Of a stretch of DNA of 15,044 bases, positions 6,986-12,930 are shown piece by piece (position 1 is the stretch's first letter; each line of letters starts with the position of its first letter). The notes under the pieces were generated by a model. The model did not search any database. It saw only the letters and a program-made list of their open reading frames with translations, and had not been told where the DNA came from. The translations under genes and the position numbers were made by a program. This stretch comes from Firmicutes bacterium CAG:170 (GTDB taxonomy: Bacteria > Bacillota > Clostridia > Oscillospirales > Oscillospiraceae), in assembly GCA_000436735.1 (NCBI GenBank), contig FR887110.1:1-15044 (forward strand), given 5' to 3'.

Positions 6986-7006
6986 ATCCCGGCCCAAGGC
7001 CGGGAT
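6986..7006 (+). terminator. Terminator after the small membrane genes
   Basis: A perfect 9-bp stem ATCCCGGCC / GGCCGGGAT with a CAA loop is followed by TCTTCTTG, 30 bp past the stop codon at 6956. Confidence 0.78.
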
Positions 7007-7011
7007 TCTTC

Positions 7012-7040
7012 TTGTAAAATGGGAATCCTTATGTTACACT
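7012..7040 (+). promoter_or_regulatory. Promoter of prfC
   Basis: TTGTAA (7012-7017) is 17 bp from TACACT (7035-7040), directly after the preceding terminator. The leader would be about 98 nt and contains two separate ribosome binding sites. Confidence 0.55.
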
Positions 7041-7084
7041 TGGAACGCTGTATCGATTGTATTTGATTTTTGGAGGGGACAAGC

Positions 7085-7096
7085 TTGCCGACGTAA
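7085..7096 (+). other. Four-codon mini-ORF in the prfC leader
   Basis: GGAGG (7072-7076) lies 8 nt before TTG CCG ACG TAA. The same layout, AGGAGG then 8 nt then TTG, starts prfC itself at 7145. The mini-ORF is in frame with prfC, 20 codons upstream, so only this TAA separates them. It may be a regulatory start-stop element, a relic of a longer N-terminus, or chance. Confidence 0.4.
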
Positions 7097-7144
7097 GAGA
7101 AAGGGTACGCACGAACACAATTTCATCAACAGGAGGAATCCGGT

Positions 7145-8728
7145 TTGTCTACCTTAAAAGAAGAGATCTCCCGGCGCAGGACGTTTGCGATCATCTCGCA
7201 CCCGGACGCCGGTAAAACCACACTGACCGAAAAATTCCTGCTCTACGGCGGGGCCATCGCACAGGCCGGCGCCGTCAAGGGCAAAAAAAATTCCCGCGCA
7301 GCCGTCTCCGACTGGATGGAGATCGAAAAGCAGCGCGGTATTTCCGTGACCTCGTCCGTCATGCAGTTCCAGTATGAGGGCTTCTGCATCAACATTCTGG
7401 ACACGCCGGGCCATCAGGACTTCTCGGAGGATACCTACCGGACGCTGATGGCGGCGGACTCTGCCGTCATGGTCATCGACGGCGCGAAGGGCGTCGAGCC
7501 GCAGACGCGCAAGCTGTTTAAGGTCTGCGCCATGCGCCATATTCCCATTTTCACCTTCATCAACAAGATGGATCGCGAGACGAAGGACCCGTTCGACCTG
7601 CTCGACGAGCTGGAAAACGAGCTTGGCATCGAGACCTACGCCTGCAACTGGCCCATCGGCTGCGGCAAGGAGTTCCAGGGCGTCTATGACCGCCGCTCCA
7701 GCCAGCTGCTGTTCTTCTCGGGCGTCTCCGGCAAAAACCGGGCCGACAAGATGGAGATCCAGCTCGATGATCCTGCCGTCTCTGCGTTGATCGGCGAAAA
7801 GCGCCACCGGCAGCTGATGGACGACGTGGAGCTGCTCGGTGCAGGCCGGGAGTTCGACATGGACGAGGTGCGCAGCGGTACGCTCTCGCCGGTGTTCTTC
7901 GGCTCCGCGCTGACCAACTTCGGCGTCGAACCCTTCCTGGAAGAATTTCTGCGCATGACGCCCAGCCCTCTGGCCCGCGAGGCAGACTGCGGCGTGATCG
8001 ACACCTTCAGCCCCGATTTTTCCGCCTTTGTATTCAAAATTCAGGCGAACATGAACAAGGCCCACCGTGACCGCCTTGCGTTCATGCGCATCTGCTCGGG
8101 CAAGTTCGAGCGCGACGCGGAATATTATCATGTGCAGGGCAACAAGAAAATGCGCCTGTCGCAGCCGCAGCAGCTCATGGCCTCCGAGCGCGAGATCGTG
8201 GACGAGGCATATGCCGGCGATATCATCGGCGTGTTCGACCCCGGCATTTTCTCCATCGGCGACACGATCTGCACACCCGGCAAAAAGTTCAAATTCGGCG
8301 GCATTCCGACCTTTGCGCCGGAGCATTTCTCCCGCGTCAGCCCGAAGGACTCGATGAAGCGCAAGCAGTTCATCAAGGGTACGGAGCAGATCGCACAGGA
8401 GGGTGCCATCCAGATCTTCAAGCTGCCGAATTCCGGCATGGAGGAGGTCATCGTCGGCGTCGTCGGCACGCTGCAATTTGACGTGTTCCAGTACCGGATG
8501 CGGTCGGAGTACGGTGTGGAGCTTCGGATGGAGGGCCTGCCGTATGAGCATCTGCGCTTCATCGCCAAGTCGCCGGTCGAGGATCTCAAGGATCTGACGC
8601 TGTCGTCCGACGTGGAGCTGCTCGAGGACTACCGCGGCCGCAGCCTGCTCGTCTTTTCGAGCCTCTGGTCGATCGACTATACCATCAAGCGCAACCCCGG
8701 ACTGGTCTTGTCCGAGACCGCAAATTAA
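7145..8728 (+). CDS. prfC: Peptide chain release factor 3
   Basis: The product is 527 aa, the normal RF3 length. This translational GTPase removes RF1 and RF2 from the ribosome after peptide release and also acts in quality control. The GTPase motifs are all present: ISHPDAGKTT (17-26, P-loop), GISVTSS (65-71), DTPGH (86-90) and NKMD (140-143). The beta-barrel and C-terminal RF3 domains follow from about 280, including KMRLSQPQQLMASERE and GVVGTLQFDV. The start is TTG at 7145, with AGGAGG 8 nt upstream; no ATG or GTG fits better, and the N-terminus matches the family. It is transcribed alone from its own promoter and ends at a strong double terminator that it shares with the convergent oleate hydratase gene. 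Confidence 0.96.
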   Translation: MSTLKEEISRRRTFAIISHPDAGKTTLTEKFLLYGGAIAQAGAVKGKKNSRAAVSDWMEIEKQRGISVTSSVMQFQYEGFCINILDTPGHQDFSEDTYRTLMAADSAVMVIDGAKGVEPQTRKLFKVCAMRHIPIFTFINKMDRETKDPFDLLDELENELGIETYACNWPIGCGKEFQGVYDRRSSQLLFFSGVSGKNRADKMEIQLDDPAVSALIGEKRHRQLMDDVELLGAGREFDMDEVRSGTLSPVFFGSALTNFGVEPFLEEFLRMTPSPLAREADCGVIDTFSPDFSAFVFKIQANMNKAHRDRLAFMRICSGKFERDAEYYHVQGNKKMRLSQPQQLMASEREIVDEAYAGDIIGVFDPGIFSIGDTICTPGKKFKFGGIPTFAPEHFSRVSPKDSMKRKQFIKGTEQIAQEGAIQIFKLPNSGMEEVIVGVVGTLQFDVFQYRMRSEYGVELRMEGLPYEHLRFIAKSPVEDLKDLTLSSDVELLEDYRGRSLLVFSSLWSIDYTIKRNPGLVLSETAN

Positions 8729-8739
8729 GAAAAAACAAA

Positions 8740-8764
8740 CGGGAGAGGCGAAACGCCTCTCCCG
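8740..8764. terminator. Bidirectional terminator between prfC and ohyA
   Basis: An 11-bp perfect stem CGGGAGAGGCG / CGCCTCTCCCG with an AAA loop is followed by TTT on the plus strand and by TTTGTTTTTTC on the minus strand. The minus-strand tail is the better one, so this hairpin probably serves mainly the oleate hydratase transcript. Confidence 0.85.
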
Positions 8765-8772
8765 TTTACCCG

Positions 8773-8792
8773 GCCGGGCAGAAATGCCCGGC
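8773..8792 (+). terminator. Second terminator hairpin downstream of prfC
   Basis: An 8-bp stem GCCGGGCA / TGCCCGGC closed by a GAAA tetraloop is followed by TGTTTTTATTTT. It would catch prfC transcripts that pass the first hairpin. Its T tract lies within 20 bp of the stop codon of the opposing gene. Confidence 0.85.
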
Positions 8793-8810
8793 TGTTTTTA
8801 TTTTGTCTGC

Positions 8811-10586
8811 TCAGATAACGTGATACTCCTTCAGGAGCTTTTCCACGTCTGTTCCGGCGATCTTCTCGAGCGCCTTCTTGAGCACCATCTTTTCCGCGAG
8901 ATTCAGCTTCATATCCGTCACGGGCTTGCCGTCGCGGAGCTTGACGGTTGCGTTGAGAAGGTCGCGGACATCATAAACGCTGCCCCATACCTCCGGTACG
9001 CCGCGGTCCACGCCGAGCAGCGTATAGACGGCCTCCATGCCGGTTCGCATGGAATATTCGGTGGTGAAGATGGTATCGCGCGGGGTCTCGGCGAACTGGC
9101 CGAGGAAGGCGAAGTTCACGGAGCCGTCCGGCACGACCTTCGGGCGGTCGCCGTAGGCGCGCGGCATGAAGAAGGCGTCGATATACGGCATCATGACCGG
9201 GACGGTGTTGGCGCTGTTCGTGGCCAGCTCCTCGATCTGATCGACGGGTACGCCGATGTGGTACAGCCACTCCATGCAGATCTCCTTGCCGGTGCAGTCG
9301 CGCATGGGCTTCTTGACAAAGTCGCCGGGCTTGTTGGAGAACAGGGAGTAGACCCAGACGAGGCAGTGATCCTTGGGCTGTGTGCGGAACTGCGGCTGGC
9401 GGTTGATCGTCCAGCTCATGAGCCAGCTGGAGTCCTTGACGGTCACGATGCCGCCGGTAACGACCTTGCCGGTGAACGGGTCGCGCTTGCAGATGTTCTT
9501 GATATACGGAATGATTTTCTGGTCGAGCGTTTCGACCGTCGCGCTCATCCAGTTGGTCTGCTCGGGGTCATAGCAGAACTTGTCGGGATGTCCGAAGGAC
9601 GGGTCCTGCGCGGCGATCTTCCGCCACATATCCCAGCCGCCGCCTTCCTTCAGCTCGGTGTTGAAGGCCGCTGGCTCATTCTGGCTGCCCATCGAGGAAT
9701 TCTCCACGCAGCCGCCGTTGGTGATGAACACCAGATCGTTTTCGGTCAGGGCAATATGATCGGGCTGGCCGTCCTGAAGGACCTCAATGCGGGTGGCCTG
9801 CTTGCGGCCGGGCTTGCAGTCGAAGATCACGTTCGTGACCTGAACGCCGAAGTGGAACTGCACGTTGTGGCCCTCGAGGTACTTGACCATCGGCAGGATC
9901 ATGGACTCATACTGGTTGTACTTCGTGAAGCGCAGCGCCTTGAAGTCGGGCAGACCGCCGATGTGGTGGATATAGCGCTGGATATAGAGCTTCATCTCGA
10001 GCGCGCTGTGCCAGTTTTCAAAGGCGAACATCGTGCGCCAGTAGAGCCAGAAGTTCGAATTCAGGACTTCGTCGTCGAAGAAGTCGGTAATGCGCTTGTC
10101 CTGAAGCTCCTCGTTCGGGGTGAAGAACAGCTTCATGATCTCCATCGCGCCCTTGTCGGAGATGTCGAACTTGCCGTCGGTGTGGGCGTCCTGCCCGCGG
10201 TTGACGGTTGCACGGCAGAGGGAGTAGTTCGGGTCCTCCTTGTTCAGCCAGTAATACTCGTCGAGCACGCTCACGCCCTCGGTCTCGATGGAGGGAATGG
10301 AGTGGAACAGATCCCACATGACCTCGAAATGGTTGTCCATCTCGCGGCCGCCGCGCATGACGTAGCCGATGTTTTCAAATTTCCAGCCGTCGCACGCGCC
10401 GCCGGCCGTCGGGCCTTTTTCGAGGATATGGATGCGTTCGCCCTTCATCTGGCCGTCGCGCACCAGATAGCAGGCCGCCGTCAGGGCTGCAAGGCCGCTG
10501 CCGACGATGTAGGCCGATTTTCCGTCTACGCCCTCGGGCTTCTTGGGACGTGCAAAGGCTTCATAGTTACCGCTCGAATAATACAT
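8811..10586 (-). CDS. ohyA: Oleate hydratase (FAD-dependent)
   Basis: The product is 591 aa, the same length as the Staphylococcus aureus enzyme as I recall it, and with nearly the same opening residues (MYYSSGNYEAFARPKKPEGVDGKSAYIVG). It adds water to the cis-9 double bond of oleic and related acids to give 10-hydroxy acids, which protects Gram-positive bacteria from toxic unsaturated fatty acids. The FAD-binding Rossmann motif is GSGLAAL (29-35), with Ala for the third Gly. The mobile loop RGGREMDNHFE (78-88) holds E82, at the position of the catalytic Glu in the staphylococcal enzyme. The C-terminus is a basic amphipathic helix suited to membrane contact. AGGAGG lies 8 nt before the ATG. 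It is a single-gene unit with its own promoter, downstream of an acetyltransferase and a TetR gene. Confidence 0.96.
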   Translation of the reverse strand: MYYSSGNYEAFARPKKPEGVDGKSAYIVGSGLAALTAACYLVRDGQMKGERIHILEKGPTAGGACDGWKFENIGYVMRGGREMDNHFEVMWDLFHSIPSIETEGVSVLDEYYWLNKEDPNYSLCRATVNRGQDAHTDGKFDISDKGAMEIMKLFFTPNEELQDKRITDFFDDEVLNSNFWLYWRTMFAFENWHSALEMKLYIQRYIHHIGGLPDFKALRFTKYNQYESMILPMVKYLEGHNVQFHFGVQVTNVIFDCKPGRKQATRIEVLQDGQPDHIALTENDLVFITNGGCVENSSMGSQNEPAAFNTELKEGGGWDMWRKIAAQDPSFGHPDKFCYDPEQTNWMSATVETLDQKIIPYIKNICKRDPFTGKVVTGGIVTVKDSSWLMSWTINRQPQFRTQPKDHCLVWVYSLFSNKPGDFVKKPMRDCTGKEICMEWLYHIGVPVDQIEELATNSANTVPVMMPYIDAFFMPRAYGDRPKVVPDGSVNFAFLGQFAETPRDTIFTTEYSMRTGMEAVYTLLGVDRGVPEVWGSVYDVRDLLNATVKLRDGKPVTDMKLNLAEKMVLKKALEKIAGTDVEKLLKEYHVI

Positions 10587-10634
10587 GTCATTTACCTCCT
10601 GTAGATTTTTCCGTTCATCACATTATGTTTTCCT

Positions 10635-10668
10635 TTTGATGGTCAAAGCATACTATTTTCATCGAAAA
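10635..10668. promoter_or_regulatory. Two inverted repeats in the ohyA promoter (candidate operators)
   Basis: TTTGA-TGG-TCAAA (10635-10647) touches the -10 and covers the expected start site. TTTTC-ATC-GAAAA (10656-10668) fills the -35/-10 spacer. Both are 13 bp with 5-bp arms, and their centres are 21 bp apart, two helical turns. The regulator is unknown; the TetR protein encoded 600 bp upstream is the obvious candidate. Short AT-rich inverted repeats can arise by chance. Confidence 0.35.
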
Positions 10669-10675
10669 AGTTCAA
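10647..10675 (-). promoter_or_regulatory. Promoter of ohyA
   Basis: On the minus strand TTGAAC (10670-10675) is 17 bp from TATGCT (10647-10652). The leader would be about 53 nt, ending in AGGAGG. Confidence 0.65.
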
Positions 10676-10686
10676 TAAACAGAAAA

Positions 10687-10717
10687 GCGCCCGTGATAAG
10701 CTTTTTATCACGGGCGC
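10687..10717 (-). terminator. Terminator of the acetyltransferase gene
   Basis: A 13-bp perfect stem (GCGCCCGTGATAA / TTATCACGGGCGC, 5-nt loop) lies 46 bp past the stop codon. On the minus strand it is followed by TTTTCTGTTTATT. It isolates ohyA from the genes upstream. Confidence 0.85.
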
Positions 10718-10762
10718 CTGCATTGTATGAAATTTTATCATTCGCGCGGGTTTGATGGGACG

Positions 10763-11245
10763 TCAGCCGAGTGCAAGCGCGGCAATGATCTCATCCTCAT
10801 CCATCTCACCGGTTTCCCGGAAGCCGAAGGAATGGTACAGCTTTGCGGCTGAGGCATTCTCCGGCTCATAGGAAAGGAAGCAGTATTCCGCAGGCCCTGC
10901 CGGGAAGCTGCGGATGTATTCCAGCGCCAGACGGACGGCCTCACGGCCATAGCCCTTTCCCTGATAACGCCGGTCGATCATCAGCCGCCAGAGACTGTAG
11001 TTCCCCGCTGCGATAGACGGTCCATCCTCGCCGGGGATCTCGCCGTATCCGATCATAAGAAAGCCGACCGGCGTTTCACCGTCATAAATTCCAAACGGCA
11101 GCGCCGTGCCTCCGGCCGCGATGGCCGTATAGGCCTCGACGATGCTCTCTGTGTTGGATGCAACAAAATCCTTCTGCGCTTCATCGACCTCAAGACGCAG
11201 AAGCTCCCACACGTTTTTGCTGTCCACCTTGCAGAGACGGATCAT
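10763..11245 (-). CDS. GNAT-family N-acetyltransferase, BltD-like
   Basis: The product is 160 aa and predicted cytosolic. The acetyl-CoA binding motif RYQGKGYG (93-100) follows the strand WRLMID (86-91), and NASAAKLYHSFGFRETGE (130-147) is the standard C-terminal GNAT motif. The overall pattern recalls the Bacillus spermine/spermidine acetyltransferase BltD, so a polyamine substrate is possible but not shown. The frame is open upstream, but the ATG at 11245 is chosen for its ribosome binding site (GGGAG, about 8 nt) and normal family N-terminus. It starts 13 nt after the TetR stop, inside the second copy of a 17-bp tandem duplication, so its translation is probably coupled to that of the regulator. 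A strong terminator follows. Confidence 0.87.
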   Translation of the reverse strand: MIRLCKVDSKNVWELLRLEVDEAQKDFVASNTESIVEAYTAIAAGGTALPFGIYDGETPVGFLMIGYGEIPGEDGPSIAAGNYSLWRLMIDRRYQGKGYGREAVRLALEYIRSFPAGPAEYCFLSYEPENASAAKLYHSFGFRETGEMDEDEIIAALALG

Positions 11246-11275
11246 GTGTGTTCTCCCTTCATGTGTGTTCTCCAT
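11242..11275 (-). repeat. 17-bp tandem duplication at the TetR-acetyltransferase junction
   Basis: TCATGTGTGTTCTCC occurs at 11242-11256 and again at 11259-11273; the full 17-bp units agree at 16 of 17 positions. Read on the minus strand each copy is GGAGAACACACATGA, that is, a ribosome binding site, spacer and ATGA. The first copy holds the TetR stop codon, the second the acetyltransferase start. Between them is a six-codon frame, MKGEHT, whose start overlaps the TetR stop and whose TGA overlaps the acetyltransferase ATG. Confidence 0.85.
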
Positions 11276-11840
11276 TTTCGGGTTTGTCGATCCGCAGACG
11301 CTCGAACGCGGCGGCGACATTCCCGTGGATCACGGCGGCAAGGCGGTCAACAATCACAGCGGGATCGGCCTTCATGTCATTTTTGATCCAGTCGAGCATC
11401 AGCCCGACAAAGGCGTATTTATAGACGGTGGCGATGAAGTCCTGATCCTCCTCGCGGACGGACATGCCCGCCGCCTGTTCATGCACCACGCCGATCAGCA
11501 GTTGATAGGTCAGCTTGTAGAGGTAATTTTCGACCTGCTCACGGCTGATCGAGCGGTAGACGTTCAGGATAAAGGCCCTGTTTTCCTGCACGGCCTCGAA
11601 GATCTGCAAAAGGCCCTGCTGCCATGTGTCATAGGTTTTCTTGCCCTCGAGCGCCTTGCGGGCGTCCTCCTCACACGACCATTCGATCAGGTCGTAGATG
11701 TCCTTGAAGTGATAGTAGAAGGTCATGCGGTTGATGCCGCAGTCGTCGGCAATGTCGCTGATGGTGATCTTGCTCAGCGGCTTTTGCAGCAGCAGATTTT
11801 TGAGCGACTGCTCCAGTGCGCGCTTTGTAAGGTCGGACAT
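11259..11840 (-). CDS. TetR/AcrR-family transcriptional regulator
   Basis: The product is 193 aa. The N-terminal helix-turn-helix covers about 8-50, with ITISDIADDCGINRMTFYYHFKDIYDLIEW (25-54) matching the TetR pattern. The C-terminal part (about 70-190) resembles the TetR_C_8 group found in DhaS-like regulators and many uncharacterised Clostridia proteins; its ligand is unknown. The ATG at 11840 has GGAGG 5 nt upstream; the longer open frame reaches back into the lipid kinase gene and is not needed. It follows the lipid kinase by 77 bp with no clear promoter between, and precedes the acetyltransferase by 13 bp, so the three are likely cotranscribed. The neighbours (lipid kinase, acetyltransferase, oleate hydratase) suggest a role in membrane or fatty-acid stress, which is inference. 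Confidence 0.88.
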   Translation of the reverse strand: MSDLTKRALEQSLKNLLLQKPLSKITISDIADDCGINRMTFYYHFKDIYDLIEWSCEEDARKALEGKKTYDTWQQGLLQIFEAVQENRAFILNVYRSISREQVENYLYKLTYQLLIGVVHEQAAGMSVREEDQDFIATVYKYAFVGLMLDWIKNDMKADPAVIVDRLAAVIHGNVAAAFERLRIDKPENGEHT

Positions 11841-11844
11841 AATT

Positions 11845-11910
11845 TCCTCCTTTCGCAGCCTCCGGCGGGAGCGCTGCGGATATACGGCGGGCGCTGCTAT
11901 GCAGCGCCCG
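11845..11910 (-). other. Two GC-rich hairpins between lipid kinase and TetR genes
   Basis: CGGGCGCTGC / GCAGCGCCCG with a 3-nt loop (11888-11910) lies 8 nt after the lipid kinase stop. A second stem, CGCAGC...GCTGCG enclosing CTCC-CGCC-GGAG, lies just before the TetR ribosome binding site. Neither has a T run on the minus strand, so they look like mRNA stability or processing elements rather than intrinsic terminators. Confidence 0.5.
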
Positions 11911-11917
11911 GAAACAG

Positions 11918-12817
11918 TCATTGCGGTACGATGATGCGGACGGCCTGCCGGTTGACATGGATATCCACGGCCTTGCGGTCGCCGCCGTATTCTCCGTCCA
12001 CCGTCCACGCGACCGGCTTGTCGAATTCAAAGCGGATGTGGTCGGTCTGGCGGGTGATGAAATACTCGTTCTGGAAGCTGCCGCGCAGCAGGCATCCGGC
12101 GGCATTCGAGAAGTCAATCAGGTTTTTGAAATCCCGAACCAGAATGACTTCGGACCTTCCGTCGTTGAGGCTGATGTCCAGATCGGTCTTGGGCCGGAAG
12201 CCGCCGACACTGGCCGTGCTGCACACGAGCCCGTCGAGCACGTCCGCCTCCACTGTCTCGCCGTCGCAGACCATGCGCATATGGATGGGCTTGACGTCGT
12301 TCAGCGCACGCACACCGGCCAGCAGATACGCAAGCCTTCCGAGCGCACGCTTGTCAGCCTGCGGTGTCTCATACGACACGTCGGTGAAAAGCCCAAAGGC
12401 CGCCACATAGGTGAACCAGCGGTCTGTCCCAAGCGAACCGATGTCGATGGCAAATTCCCACCCCTCGACGATGGTTTTCGCGGCCTCGATGGGATTGAGC
12501 GGCAGGCCCAGCGTAAAGGCCACATCATTGACCGTTCCGCTGGGGATATAACCCAGCGGCGGGCGGATCTCCTCCGGCAGCTGCATCAGACCGGAGACGG
12601 CCTCGTTGAGTGTGCCGTCGCCGCCGGTGCAGACGATCAGATCGAACTGCGCACCGCGCGAGACGATCTCATGCGTCAGGTTTTTCGGGCCTGTGGTCGG
12701 GTGAACGGTCACGTCATAGCCGCCGGCCGAGAAAATTTGCAGCACGTCCATCAGGCTGCTGCGGATGGCGGCGTGACCGGCGTTCGGATTGACAAAAAAC
12801 AACATTTTTTTCTTCAT
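11918..12817 (-). CDS. YegS/BmrU-type lipid (diacylglycerol) kinase
   Basis: The product is 299 aa, the normal size for the soluble DgkB/YegS/BmrU family, which phosphorylates diacylglycerol or related lipids with ATP at the membrane surface. Visible motifs are NPNAG (10-14), the nucleotide-binding GGDGTLNE (65-72), and PSGTVND (92-98). The C-terminal beta-domain ends with WTVDGEYGG, where the family has a conserved DGE. The ATG at 12817 with GAGGT upstream is preferred to the longer frame from 12859. Whether the substrate is diacylglycerol (lipoteichoic acid recycling) or another lipid cannot be told from sequence. It heads the probable lipid kinase-TetR-acetyltransferase unit. No convincing promoter is seen before it; weak read-through from the foldase gene is possible. 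Confidence 0.9.
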   Translation of the reverse strand: MKKKMLFFVNPNAGHAAIRSSLMDVLQIFSAGGYDVTVHPTTGPKNLTHEIVSRGAQFDLIVCTGGDGTLNEAVSGLMQLPEEIRPPLGYIPSGTVNDVAFTLGLPLNPIEAAKTIVEGWEFAIDIGSLGTDRWFTYVAAFGLFTDVSYETPQADKRALGRLAYLLAGVRALNDVKPIHMRMVCDGETVEADVLDGLVCSTASVGGFRPKTDLDISLNDGRSEVILVRDFKNLIDFSNAAGCLLRGSFQNEYFITRQTDHIRFEFDKPVAWTVDGEYGGDRKAVDIHVNRQAVRIIVPQ

Positions 12818-12844
12818 AATTACCTCAACATGTAAAATACACAA

Positions 12845-12880
12845 GGCGGCGCCGCGCAATGGATATGGTGCGGCGCCGCC
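12845..12880 (-). terminator. Probable terminator of the PPIC foldase gene
   Basis: An 11-bp perfect GC-only stem (GGCGGCGCCGC / GCGGCGCCGCC, 14-nt loop) lies 50 bp past the stop codon. On the minus strand it is followed by TTGTGTATTTTAC, only moderately T-rich, so some read-through into the lipid kinase gene is likely. A small AT-rich palindrome (ATTACGCAGCGTAAT, 12890-12904) lies between the stop and this stem. Confidence 0.6.
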
Positions 12881-12930
12881 GTAAAATAATTACGCAGCGT
12901 AATGCGGTTTTCCGCCAGGGATCTCCGGAA

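Noticed and set aside
7052..7143. Riboswitch in the prfC leader
   Set aside because: No stable hairpins or terminator/antiterminator pair are visible; only the two ribosome binding sites stand out.
7154..8551. 465-codon minus-strand frame opposite prfC
   Set aside because: Shadow frame of RF3; no start signal and no recognisable domain.
8784..10604. 606-codon plus-strand frame opposite oleate hydratase
   Set aside because: It is the exact antisense of a 591-residue recognised enzyme, with low-complexity Leu/Val/His/Asp composition and no ribosome binding site.
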